A stretch of DNA of 39,255 nt from Terriglobia bacterium (GTDB lineage: Bacteria; Acidobacteriota; Terriglobia; Terriglobales; Acidobacteriaceae): positions 1 to 39,255 of the forward strand of contig JAJPHW010000080.1 in NCBI GenBank assembly GCA_021325035.1, written 5' to 3'. The notes under the pieces were generated by a model. It did not search any database. It had not been told where the DNA came from and worked only from the letters and a program-made list of their open reading frames with translations. The position numbers and the translations under genes are program-made. Within the stretch, counting starts at the first letter, position 1. Each line of letters starts with the position of its first letter. Of this stretch, positions 24,680 through 32,573 are shown piece by piece.

Positions 24680-26071
24680 ATGGCTCCTCCTGAGCAGGCG
24701 GTCCAACCCTATCTACCTGCACAGCAACCTTTTGGCCTTCGCACAGGAATTCTCTCGCAGTGGGAAACGCTAGCACAGTCGCTCTCAAGCATCGCGCCGA
24801 CCGCATCCCCCGCGATGATTATTCCTCTGGTGATTGCCGGCTCGGGTCGTTCGTCATGGCTTTCCTATTTGCTGGCAACAGTTGGGGCGTTGCTGGTAGC
24901 TTTACATGTAAATGTCTTTGCCCGTGACACGGCTTCGCCCGGATCGCTCTACGCATTCGTTCATGAGGAACTCGGGGTCTGGGCCGGTTTGATTGCGGGC
25001 TGGGGATTGCTTGTCGCTTACATTGGCACTGCGCAAGCCGTCACCGGCGGCGTAATGGAATACACACAAGGGCTGTGGGGCGGATGGCTGTTGCATCCAG
25101 TTGGCGGGTTCCTGGTTGTGGCAACAACCATTGCTGTGGCCGTCGCCTTGGCGTATCGCAATGTGGAGCTTTCGACGCGTTTCATGCTGTGGATTGAAGC
25201 TGCATCCATCGCACTAATCGTTTTGGTGTTTGTCTTCCCTTCTCATGGCCAATCTCTTGCCTATAGTGCAGGACAATTTACGCCGCCAGCTTTCGCATTG
25301 AACCCGATTCGCGCCGGACTCATACTCGCGACGTTTAGTTTCGTTGGTTTTGAAAGCGCGACGGCACTGGGGGCCGAAGCGAAAAACCCGCTTGTGACCA
25401 TTCCCCGCGCAGTCTTGGCGACGACGATCCTTTCTGGATTTTTCTTTGTTTTTTGCGCCTATGCGGAGTTCTCCGCGTTTAGTGGGCGCCTCGATTTGCT
25501 TGACGTAAATTCTGCGCCGCTGCAAACGCTGGCGCGAATGAAGGGCATCGCCTGGCTGGCGCCGATTTTGAGTATCGGCGCTGGCGTCAGCTTCTTTGCC
25601 TGTGCCTTGGCCTGCATCACAGCTTCCGCGCGAACCGCTCTATTTATAAGCATGCAAGGCAGCTTGCCTCATCATCTGGGGAAGGCGCATGTGACTAATC
25701 AAACCCCGCACATCGCCGTTGTCGTAAGCGGAATCGCGTCGGTTGCCGTTCCCGGCTGTTTAGTTCTTCGACACGCTAGTGGATTCGATCTTTACAACTG
25801 GCTGGGCACCATCGCGACTTTTGGGTTCGTTGTTGCTTATATTTTTGTAGTTGTTGCGGCGATTGTCCGGTTGAAGCGCAAGGGTCGCGCCAACCTTTGG
25901 AACTTTGCGATCGCCACCGTCACTATTCTTTTTCTTGGATGGGCCTTCGAAGGCAGTCTCAATCTTGGCGCATCAGGTCCAGAAAAGTGGCTGGCGCCAA
26001 TTTTCGCTGGCATCGTTGCAATCGGTGTAATCTTCGGCGTCTGGTTTCGCAAAACGTATTCAGACGGCTAA
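24680..26071 (+). CDS. APC-superfamily amino-acid permease
   Basis: From ATG 24680 this is a 463-residue membrane transporter with about 12 helices. The first helix region (LSQWETLAQSLSSIAPTASPAM) and the conserved FASPGSLYAFV-like DTASPGSLYAFVHEELG near 83-99 match the APC amino acid/polyamine/cation family, as does LATFSFVGFESATALGAEAKNPLVTIPRA near 221-249, where FVGFE is the hallmark of helix 6. The substrate is likely an amino acid or amine. An in-frame ATG at 24659 is less likely. TACAAT at 24662-24667 is near the start codon. It stands alone between two unlinked genes. Confidence 0.9.
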   Translation: MAPPEQAVQPYLPAQQPFGLRTGILSQWETLAQSLSSIAPTASPAMIIPLVIAGSGRSSWLSYLLATVGALLVALHVNVFARDTASPGSLYAFVHEELGVWAGLIAGWGLLVAYIGTAQAVTGGVMEYTQGLWGGWLLHPVGGFLVVATTIAVAVALAYRNVELSTRFMLWIEAASIALIVLVFVFPSHGQSLAYSAGQFTPPAFALNPIRAGLILATFSFVGFESATALGAEAKNPLVTIPRAVLATTILSGFFFVFCAYAEFSAFSGRLDLLDVNSAPLQTLARMKGIAWLAPILSIGAGVSFFACALACITASARTALFISMQGSLPHHLGKAHVTNQTPHIAVVVSGIASVAVPGCLVLRHASGFDLYNWLGTIATFGFVVAYIFVVVAAIVRLKRKGRANLWNFAIATVTILFLGWAFEGSLNLGASGPEKWLAPIFAGIVAIGVIFGVWFRKTYSDG

Positions 26072-26129
26072 TCCATCAGTTCGGAGAATTCGCTTGTCTC
26101 TGATCGCCAGTTTTATTGGCTGGGTAGCA

Positions 26130-26843
26130 TTATCGAATCACATAAACCTTCCGAACGGTCTCATGAACTTCGCACTGCCCGGACCACCCCGCAGGAAAAT
26201 ATGCCAACGTGTCCGGTTTGATTTTGATGACTTCGCCGTTATCGTGCGTATAGGTGCTTGAACCTGCCATGAAGTGACAGAATTCGTCGCGCTTCACGAC
26301 ACAGCGCCAGGTTCCGGGTGTGCAAGTCCAAATACCGGTTTCGGCGCGGCCATCGGCCTCTTTGCTCAATAAAATTCCTGCCGTGCGTGAGAGGCCGACC
26401 AACGGCTTTGAAACTTGCCCCCATTCTTTAAGAGGTCCCGCATTCAGTGGATCGCGCAGAACAGGCGTTTTCTCCGCCGGCCCGCCAACGAATTTCATGT
26501 AAGTGGCATCGCTTGTCTCGGAAATATCGAGTTCTCCATTGCCGTTTTGCTTAATGTGAATCACTGTTCCCGGCTGGACTTCAATCGTCTCATTGGCACG
26601 ACGAAATACGCCCCTCCCCGTTATAAAGTGGCAAAGCATGTCCGAAAGGAACGTTAGCTGCTGTTTGCCTGGATAAAACCGCATCACGCCCATATCAGGC
26701 TGTTGCGAGGCATCTTTGTGAAGCGCAACGCCAATGACTCTGGATTGACCATCTTTTATGGCAGCATTGTTAGCCACCGATAGTTCTTCCCAACGAGAAG
26801 CTGGATAAATGTGAGGAGCCGTGGAATTTAATTGAAGGTTCAT
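26130..26843 (-). CDS. Two-domain cupin protein (ureidoglycine-aminohydrolase-like)
   Basis: The 237-residue protein has two cupin barrels. The N-terminal one (about 40-120) includes MLCHFITGRGVFRRANETIEVQPGTVIHI, and the C-terminal one (about 160-237) includes GIWTCTPGTWR, EFCHFMAGSSTYTHDNGEVIKIKPDTLAYFPAGWSGQCEV. The second resembles cupin_3/DUF861 domains, found in ureidoglycine aminohydrolase and EutQ-like proteins. Few histidines line the expected metal sites, so catalysis is uncertain. Its ATG overlaps the TGA of the upstream glycosyltransferase gene (ATGA at 26840-26843), so the two proteins are translationally coupled. A shared pathway is inferred; neither substrate is known. Confidence 0.78.
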   Translation of the reverse strand: MNLQLNSTAPHIYPASRWEELSVANNAAIKDGQSRVIGVALHKDASQQPDMGVMRFYPGKQQLTFLSDMLCHFITGRGVFRRANETIEVQPGTVIHIKQNGNGELDISETSDATYMKFVGGPAEKTPVLRDPLNAGPLKEWGQVSKPLVGLSRTAGILLSKEADGRAETGIWTCTPGTWRCVVKRDEFCHFMAGSSTYTHDNGEVIKIKPDTLAYFPAGWSGQCEVHETVRKVYVIR

Positions 26844-28129
26844 GCTTTCTCCGCGAGTAATTTGTCCAATTGCTGCGCCGCCTTTTCCGGACCCGGTTGG
26901 CGTCGCATGTGCGCCGAAGTCTCATTGAGCTTTTTCTTCATGGCTGCGTCATACAATATGAAACTCAAATTCTTTCCCAATTCTTTTGCTGTCCAATCGC
27001 TGCGATGCATCTTGATTCCATGTCCCGTTTCCTGCACGCGCGTAGCGTTATCGTGTCCATCCCAAACGTAGGGCATGATGATCGCAGGCTTGGCGAAGTA
27101 CAAACATTCTGTGAAAGTGTTATTTCCGCCATGGTGTATCACTGCATCAACCTGTGGAATTACCGACGGCTGCGGAAACCATTTATCGAGGATTACGTTT
27201 TCCGGAACATCTTTGTACGTGTCGAGGTACCCACCAACATTGACCAGAGCGCGCACTGGCAAATTCCCCAAGCAATGGATCAATTTATCCAAAGTCGCGG
27301 TATCGCCCGTTCCAAGCGAACCGAAGCTGACATAAATCAGAGGCATGCTCTGGTTTTTGTTGAACTGTGGAATTACGTACGGCTGTTCCTGTCGCACGCA
27401 TCCTTCGAGATATTGAAATTTTGAAGGATCGAGGGCAACCCTTCGTTTAAATTTCACCGGTTCGGGATACAAAAGTAAATTCAAATGCGGTGATGCCTCA
27501 AAGAACTGCCCAAGCGGATATGCAACTTCGCCATTCGCTTTGAGAAACCTGTTGAATCGCTCGTGGATCGGCTTGATGACCTCGTGAAACTTGTCTTCGA
27601 ACTTCCGAAAGCATGCCTTGTCCTTTTCGCCGCATCCGGAAAGATGGGGAGGGATTTCTGGGTCGGGCAGTTCGTTTTCACTGCAAGAAATGATACGCAC
27701 CCATGGCTTACCGAATTGCTTGATGGCGGGGAACAGAATCACATTGTCCACGCAAATCAAATCGGGCTGGACACGCGCCAGCACTTCCGGCAAATCTTTC
27801 TGCGCCCAAACTGCGGTCTCAACGATTGCATCCCAGCAATCGCGCACATAATTGTCGAGTTGATCAATTGGCGACTTGTTGAAATTGGGGATGTGCCCGT
27901 TGATAAAATTTTGCCAGTACTGCGCCGTTTCTTCGGCGGACATTGGTGGCGCCATATTGACTACAAACTCTTCAAATCCATAGCCAGCGTACACTCCCGC
28001 CATATCGGGTGCTGTCAGGAATACAGCTTTGTGACCAAGTTTCTCCAAGGCCTGCGCTATACCCACGGAATTTAGGGCAGGCCCATAGGCAGCTTCCGGG
28101 AAAAAAGCTATTTTTCTTTGTTGTCCCAT
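26840..28129 (-). CDS. GT1-family glycosyltransferase (UGT/MGT type)
   Basis: This 429-residue cytosolic enzyme has the GT-B layout of macrolide and plant UDP-sugar glycosyltransferases. The N-domain begins KIAFFPEAAYGPALNSVGIAQALEKLGHKAVFLT. The C-domain has LIYVSFGSLGTGDTATL near 266-282, WFPQPSVIPQVDAVIHHGGNNTFTECLYFAKPAIIMPYVWDGHDNATRVQETG near 323-375. The HHGGNNTFTE and the D/Q-type end of this PSPG-like motif contact the sugar nucleotide. Acceptors in this group are usually small hydrophobic molecules. The gene is the first of a pair with the cupin. No polyketide or other natural product genes are nearby, so the acceptor is unknown. Confidence 0.85.
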   Translation of the reverse strand: MGQQRKIAFFPEAAYGPALNSVGIAQALEKLGHKAVFLTAPDMAGVYAGYGFEEFVVNMAPPMSAEETAQYWQNFINGHIPNFNKSPIDQLDNYVRDCWDAIVETAVWAQKDLPEVLARVQPDLICVDNVILFPAIKQFGKPWVRIISCSENELPDPEIPPHLSGCGEKDKACFRKFEDKFHEVIKPIHERFNRFLKANGEVAYPLGQFFEASPHLNLLLYPEPVKFKRRVALDPSKFQYLEGCVRQEQPYVIPQFNKNQSMPLIYVSFGSLGTGDTATLDKLIHCLGNLPVRALVNVGGYLDTYKDVPENVILDKWFPQPSVIPQVDAVIHHGGNNTFTECLYFAKPAIIMPYVWDGHDNATRVQETGHGIKMHRSDWTAKELGKNLSFILYDAAMKKKLNETSAHMRRQPGPEKAAQQLDKLLAEKA

Positions 28130-28166
28130 TTTTTGACTAGGTGTTTACAATATCGCACAGTCACCA

Positions 28167-28517
28167 ATGAAATCGACAAGCAGCCCGCAAGTTCGCGGAG
28201 TGGACGTAGATTCACAATCGCGATGCGCTCACTATCATCTGCCCATGGACGTAGTTGCCATCAAGATGAAATGTTGCGGAATCTATTACGCTTGTAAAGA
28301 GTGTCATGATGCACTCGCCGATCATGACATCCTCGTCTGGCCTCGCAAAGAATGGGACGAGAAGGCAATCCTCTGCGGCGTCTGTGGCCACGAACTAACC
28401 ATCCGCGAGTATATGCAGAGCGAAAACTCCTGCCCGGCATGCACCGCAAATTTCAACCCCGGCTGCCGCAATCATTACCATTATTATTTCGAGGCTGATA
28501 TGGCAAAACACTCATGA
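28167..28517 (+). CDS. CHY-type zinc-finger protein
   Basis: The 116-residue protein is a CHY zinc-finger domain (about residues 8-110): RCAHYHLPMDVVAIKMKCCGIYYACKECHDALADH gives the CxHY, CC and CxxCH ligands, followed by ILCGVCGHELTIREYM and SCPACTANFNPGC, with a final HYHYYF. About nine Cys/His positions fit three zinc ions. In eukaryotes the fold occurs in ubiquitin ligases and in the mitochondrial protein Hot13, but the bacterial role is unknown. The ATG of the transporter gene overlaps its TGA (ATGA at 28514-28517), so the two are coupled. Confidence 0.9.
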   Translation: MKSTSSPQVRGVDVDSQSRCAHYHLPMDVVAIKMKCCGIYYACKECHDALADHDILVWPRKEWDEKAILCGVCGHELTIREYMQSENSCPACTANFNPGCRNHYHYYFEADMAKHS

Positions 28518-29758
28518 CGCGATTTACCGGTATTCTCGGCATCATCGTCATCATGGCGCTAGCGTATGTTTTTTCTGCGAACCGGAGGGCCATCCGGCCG
28601 AAGACCGTCTTTTGGGGTCTGGGGTTGCAAGTCGCTTTCGCGATTTTCGTATTGAAAGTTAGCGCTGGGCGTGTCCTGTTTCAAAAAGCCGGGGATCTCG
28701 TGACCCGCTTATTGAGCTATGGCTTCGCAGGTTCAGAATTCGTCTTCGGCGATCTGGGCAAGCAAGGTTCCCGCTTTGGTTTTTATTTTGCGTTTCAGGT
28801 TTTACCCATTGTCATTTTCATTGCCGCGTTTTTCGCAGTTCTTTATCACTACGGAATCATGCAATTTGTCGTTCGGCAGGCTGCCCGCGTGATGACTCGT
28901 TTCATGGGAACCAGCGGCGCTGAATCCCTCAACGTTGCCGCCAGTATTTTTATGGGGCAAACCGAAGCTCCCTTGACTATCCGCCCATTTCTGCCGGATA
29001 TGACCCAATCCGAACTCATGACAGTCATGACCAGCGGCATGGCCCACGTCTCCGGCGCAATCATGACGGCCTATATCGCTTTCGGTATTGACGCCAAACA
29101 TTTGCTCGCGGCCGTCATCATGACTGCACCCGGGACTATTCTTATTTCCAAAATGCTCGTCCCCGAAACCGGACATCCTAAAACCGCGGGCCGCGTCATT
29201 ATGAGCGAAGAGGAAGTTGCTGCAGAAAAAAGTGAGAACCTTCTCGGAGCCATTGCGCGCGGCACCACCGATGGTCTGCATCTCGCGCTCAACATCGCTG
29301 CCATGTTGATCTCATTTCTCGCACTAGTTGCCTTGGCAAATGGCATTCTCGGCGGGATACATAACTTTCTTGCAAATCATGGCGCTGCATGGTTCCCAAG
29401 CAGCCTGCAAACGATCTTCGGAGCTTTGTTCGCCCCCGTTGCCTGGTTAATCGGAATTCCGTGGCGCGATTGTCCCATCATCGGAAATCTATTGGGTACG
29501 CGAATGGTACTCAATGAGTTGGTGGCGTTTTCCATGCTGGCGCCGCAGCGTGCGTTACTCGATCCGCGATCCTACACCATCGCGACCTTTGCGCTTTGCG
29601 GCTTCGCCAATCTCGGTTCGATCGGAGTTCAAATTGGCGGCATCGGCGCACTGGCTCCTAACAAACGCGGCGAACTTGCCCGTTTGGGTTTTCGCGCCAT
29701 GCTTGCCGGTACCATGGCCAACTTAATGTCCGCCGCCATCGCCGGACTTTTGTATTAA
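28514..29758 (+). CDS. Concentrative nucleoside transporter (NupC/CNT family)
   Basis: The 414-residue membrane protein moves nucleosides with protons or sodium. CNT signatures include the GTSGAESLNVAASIFMGQTEAPLTIRPFLP region near 134-163, where GQTEAPL contacts the base, followed by MTSGMAHVSGAIMTAYIAFGI, and the later NELVAFSML near 334 with FANLGSIGVQIGGIGALAP near 371-389. About ten hydrophobic segments are present. It is translated from an ATGA overlap with the CHY zinc-finger gene, an unusual pairing. Purine salvage by Hpt elsewhere in the window could use imported nucleosides after phosphorolysis, which is inference. Confidence 0.93.
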   Translation: MTRFTGILGIIVIMALAYVFSANRRAIRPKTVFWGLGLQVAFAIFVLKVSAGRVLFQKAGDLVTRLLSYGFAGSEFVFGDLGKQGSRFGFYFAFQVLPIVIFIAAFFAVLYHYGIMQFVVRQAARVMTRFMGTSGAESLNVAASIFMGQTEAPLTIRPFLPDMTQSELMTVMTSGMAHVSGAIMTAYIAFGIDAKHLLAAVIMTAPGTILISKMLVPETGHPKTAGRVIMSEEEVAAEKSENLLGAIARGTTDGLHLALNIAAMLISFLALVALANGILGGIHNFLANHGAAWFPSSLQTIFGALFAPVAWLIGIPWRDCPIIGNLLGTRMVLNELVAFSMLAPQRALLDPRSYTIATFALCGFANLGSIGVQIGGIGALAPNKRGELARLGFRAMLAGTMANLMSAAIAGLLY

Positions 29759-29801
29759 GTCATCAGAGATACACCCTTCTGTGCCCTTCCCCACCCCTCC
29801 G

Positions 29802-29817
29802 TGTGATCTCCATCACA
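29802..29817. promoter_or_regulatory. Crp/Fnr-family operator palindrome upstream of the ba3 oxidase operon
   Basis: TGTGA-TCTCCA-TCACA is a perfect 5-base inverted repeat at the spacing of Crp/Fnr-family sites (E. coli CRP consensus TGTGA-N6-TCACA). It lies 69 bases before the first start codon of the operon and about 50 bases before the inferred transcription start. Confidence 0.6.
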
Positions 29818-29825
29818 TATTGTTC

Positions 29826-29854
29826 TTGCCAAAATCTCCTAACCTACCGACAAT
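29826..29854 (+). promoter_or_regulatory. Sigma-70-like promoter of the ba3 oxidase operon
   Basis: TTGCCA (29826-29831) is five of six to the -35 consensus. It is followed by exactly 17 bases and GACAAT (29849-29854), four of six to the -10 consensus. Transcription would start near 29861, giving a leader of about 25 bases before the subunit IIa ATG. The Crp-type site is just upstream. Confidence 0.6.
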
Positions 29855-29886
29855 GAGCCGCATAAAAACTATGAAAGGTTCAATCT

Positions 29887-30021
29887 ATGGCAAGTGAACC
29901 GAAAAAAGATCATTTTGTCCCCAAAGGGGCCGTTGCGTTTTTTGCAATCATGCTTCTTAGTTTCGGCTTGATTTGGTTGGGGATCTATCTGCTGGCGCTG
30001 CACCGTCAGCTTAGCCTGTAA
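29887..30021 (+). CDS. ba3-type cytochrome c oxidase subunit IIa
   Basis: This short frame encodes 44 residues, MASEPKKDHFVPKGAVAFFA... to HRQLSL. A charged N-terminus, a single membrane helix (about 15-38) and a short C-terminal tail match subunit IIa (CbaD-type) of ba3 oxidases, which replaces the first helix missing from subunit II. It has a weak AAAGG site upstream and lies directly before subunits II and I in the expected gene order. The subunit II ATG follows 9 bases after its stop, with AGGAG between. Codon use and context make it a real gene in spite of its size. Confidence 0.88.
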   Translation: MASEPKKDHFVPKGAVAFFAIMLLSFGLIWLGIYLLALHRQLSL

Positions 30022-30030
30022 GGAGAAATA

Positions 30031-30816
30031 ATGGCATCCTCCACGCTTTCCAATCAAGAAGGCGTCAATCCGCTTGAGCGCCGCGTGCTCTGGGGAGCGA
30101 CCCTCTTCACGCTGATCACCATCGGCTTCATCGCCTACTCTGTCTGGGGACTTGGCGCCAGCGTTCCAACCTGCATGAACAACATGCCAGTCTTTAAACA
30201 CGGGGAAATCATCAGACACGACGGCAAGAATTACGAAATCCACTTTCTCGCGAAAATGTGGAAATTTGAACCATCGAAAGTCATCGTTCCCGTCGGCTCA
30301 ACCCTGGATGTCTCCGTTACCAGCAAAGACGTACAGCATGGCTTTCAAATCCTTGGTACAAACATCAATTTCATGGCATTGCCTTTCGTTCTCACTACCG
30401 GCCGCGTGCATTTCACCAAGCCCGGCATCTATCACATCGTTTGCCATGAATACTGCGGAGCAGCCCATCAAAACATGAACGCCATTATCGAAGTCAGCGA
30501 CAAGGTGGACGATATTTCCGCAGATGGGTTGCCCACGCTCGATGCAGGGCGCAGCCTAGCCGATGCCAAAGGCTGTCTCGCTTGCCATAGTACGGACGGG
30601 ACGACTGGAATCGGTCCAAGCTTCAAAGGAATCTGGGGACAGACTGCTCAACTGATTGATGGCAGCACTCGTACGGTAGATGCTGCGTTCGTGCACAATA
30701 TGATTCTTCATCCCGACGCCAATGCTATTAAAGGCTTTGACCCCGTCATGCCGGTGGTCGCAATGAGCGACGACGAAATCGAACAACTCACCGAATACAT
30801 CAAGGAGTTGCAATGA
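30031..30816 (+). CDS. ba3-type cytochrome c oxidase subunit II with fused cytochrome c
   Basis: The 261-residue protein has one N-terminal membrane helix (about 18-42), a cupredoxin domain (about 60-160) and a C-terminal cytochrome c domain (about 172-261). CuA ligands are H103, C138, E140 (carbonyl), C142, H146 and M149 in CHEYCGAAHQNM. The heme c site is CLACH at 182-186 with methionine M240 or M245 as sixth ligand. Classical Thermus ba3 subunit II lacks the heme domain, so this enzyme can accept electrons through an attached c heme, as in caa3-like arrangements. Its stop overlaps the subunit I ATG by four bases. AGGAG precedes its start. Confidence 0.95.
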   Translation: MASSTLSNQEGVNPLERRVLWGATLFTLITIGFIAYSVWGLGASVPTCMNNMPVFKHGEIIRHDGKNYEIHFLAKMWKFEPSKVIVPVGSTLDVSVTSKDVQHGFQILGTNINFMALPFVLTTGRVHFTKPGIYHIVCHEYCGAAHQNMNAIIEVSDKVDDISADGLPTLDAGRSLADAKGCLACHSTDGTTGIGPSFKGIWGQTAQLIDGSTRTVDAAFVHNMILHPDANAIKGFDPVMPVVAMSDDEIEQLTEYIKELQ

Positions 30817-32522
30817 GCTACCCCGCGCGCGCTCAACAAATGCAACCGGCACTTCGCATCATCATACTTACCGAGCTGCTTGTGCCGCTCACGTTGCTCG
30901 TCTTCGGCGCTTATCATGGCGTACTCCAGGTCCTCTATCGCGCCGGAATCATTCGCGCAACTTCATTTGCAGGAATTGATTACTATCAAGGCCTCACCGC
31001 ACATGGCGTTATTAACGCCATCGTTCTCACCACGCTTTTCGCCGTCGCTCTCGGCAATGCGCTGGTCACACAAGAGCTTGAGTCTCCGCTCTCCATTTTT
31101 GGTGCCGGACTCTCGCTCGCCCTGATGCTGCTTGGCGCGGTCATGGCCGCGGCCATGATCTTCACCGGCCATGCGACCGTACTCTACACGTTCTACCCGC
31201 CGCTCAAAGCCCATCCCATTTTTTATCTGGGACTTGCTCTCTTCATCGTGGGTTCATGGGTCGCTTTCTATACTTGGATTCCGGTTTACCTGCGCTGGCG
31301 CAAGAACAATCGTGATCAAAAAACTCCGTTGGCTGTTGTTGGCATGTTTGCCACTTTCATCGTCTGGCAAATGTGCACGATTCCCGTCGCTTATGAAGTG
31401 TTGGTGATGTTGCTTCCCTGGTCGCTCGGCTGGACGCCTGGCGTCAACGTGGTCCTCGCCCGCACGCTCTTCTGGTTTTTCGGTCATCCCCTGGTCTATT
31501 TCTGGCTGCTGCCCATTTATGTTCTCTACTACACCATGCTGCCACGTCTTGCCGGAGGTAAGCTCTACAGCGACTTCGCCGGGCGTCTGAGCTTCATGGC
31601 TTTTATTGTTCTCTCTTGTCCGCTCGGACTGCATCACCAATTTGCAGATCCGGGAATCTCTGCGACATGGAAAGGGATTCAAACCGTACTCACCCTGTTT
31701 GTCGCCATTCCCAGCATGTTGACCGCATTCACGCTCGCAGCATCTATGGAATACGGCGCTCGCCAGCGCGGCGGCACCGGTCTTTTCGGATGGTGGAAGG
31801 CTCTTCCGTACTTCAGCCGCGAAAATTGGCTCTTTTCTTATCTTTTCGTTGGGCTTGTCATCTTTCTCTTCGGCGGCGTCACCGGTATCATCAACGCCTC
31901 CTACAATCTCGACAACATCGTGCACAATACCGCGTGGCTTCCCGCGCACTTCCACTTGACCGTCGGCGGTCCTGTCTTTCTTGGAATCCTAGGAATGAGT
32001 TTGTTTCTAATCAGCGGATTGCTGAATAAACCTGTCGGCGATCTCTCGACCGCGGTCGCAATTCCCTATCTCTGGATGATTGGCACTTTCACATTTTCGA
32101 CCGGGCTCTTCATTGGCGGACTGCGCGGCGAGCCCCGCCGCACCAACATGGGCCTTACATATTTAAATCCGGCTTCGCCGAGTTATCGTCCAGATTGGTG
32201 GACCAGCACTCACATAGGCGCGATCGGTGGGGTCATCATGAGCCTCGCCATCTTTCTGTATTTCGTTGTGCTTATTCGCACCTTGCTCGCACCGCGTGTC
32301 GAAAGCTCAGAACCATTCATCATTCCGCTTAGCGAGCCTTATCACGATGAGAATGTGCGCTCAGTTCGAAATTTCACTCCCTGGGTTGTCGTTGCCTGCG
32401 TACTCTGCATTGCTGCCTACTACATGCCGCTTCGCGATATCGTTCGCAGCAATTATCCAAGTGCGCCAGCTTATAGTCCGGCAAGCGCTGCTCCGCTGAC
32501 ACAATCCACAAACATTCCATAA
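30813..32522 (+). CDS. ba3-type cytochrome c oxidase subunit I
   Basis: This 569-residue, roughly 13-helix membrane protein is the proton-pumping heme-copper subunit of the B family. Ligands are visible: H in GLTAHGVINA (low-spin heme, about 66), the CuB site H-x3-Y cross-link in FGHPLVYFWLLP (about 226-237), HH in GLHHQFADPG (about 275-276), and the PAHFHLTVGG pair (about 377-379) for the high-spin and low-spin hemes. Loss of the K-channel glutamate is normal for B-type enzymes. Translation starts in the subunit II stop (ATGA). The heme A precursor could come from CtaA at 5521. A GC-rich palindrome follows the stop. Confidence 0.95.
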   Translation: MSYPARAQQMQPALRIIILTELLVPLTLLVFGAYHGVLQVLYRAGIIRATSFAGIDYYQGLTAHGVINAIVLTTLFAVALGNALVTQELESPLSIFGAGLSLALMLLGAVMAAAMIFTGHATVLYTFYPPLKAHPIFYLGLALFIVGSWVAFYTWIPVYLRWRKNNRDQKTPLAVVGMFATFIVWQMCTIPVAYEVLVMLLPWSLGWTPGVNVVLARTLFWFFGHPLVYFWLLPIYVLYYTMLPRLAGGKLYSDFAGRLSFMAFIVLSCPLGLHHQFADPGISATWKGIQTVLTLFVAIPSMLTAFTLAASMEYGARQRGGTGLFGWWKALPYFSRENWLFSYLFVGLVIFLFGGVTGIINASYNLDNIVHNTAWLPAHFHLTVGGPVFLGILGMSLFLISGLLNKPVGDLSTAVAIPYLWMIGTFTFSTGLFIGGLRGEPRRTNMGLTYLNPASPSYRPDWWTSTHIGAIGGVIMSLAIFLYFVVLIRTLLAPRVESSEPFIIPLSEPYHDENVRSVRNFTPWVVVACVLCIAAYYMPLRDIVRSNYPSAPAYSPASAAPLTQSTNIP

Positions 32523-32527
32523 CATGC

Positions 32528-32554
32528 GTCGGGCGGGTGTCACACCCGTCCGAC
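32528..32554. repeat. 27-base GC-rich palindrome at the convergent gene end
   Basis: GTCGGGCGGGTGT (32528-32540) and CACACCCGTCCGAC form a nearly perfect hairpin with one G-T pair. There is no T-run. It sits six bases after the oxidase operon and before the convergent amidase gene, where it could work as a bidirectional terminator or be a dispersed repetitive palindrome. Confidence 0.6.
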
Positions 32555-32573
32555 AAGCAGAACTTGCTAACTT

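Noticed and set aside
26130-28129. Natural-product cluster
   Set aside because: Only a glycosyltransferase and a cupin are present, without polyketide, peptide or terpene synthases.
31254-31955. Minus-strand frame of 233 codons
   Set aside because: It lies antisense to oxidase subunit I and has a charged, low-complexity product without a domain.
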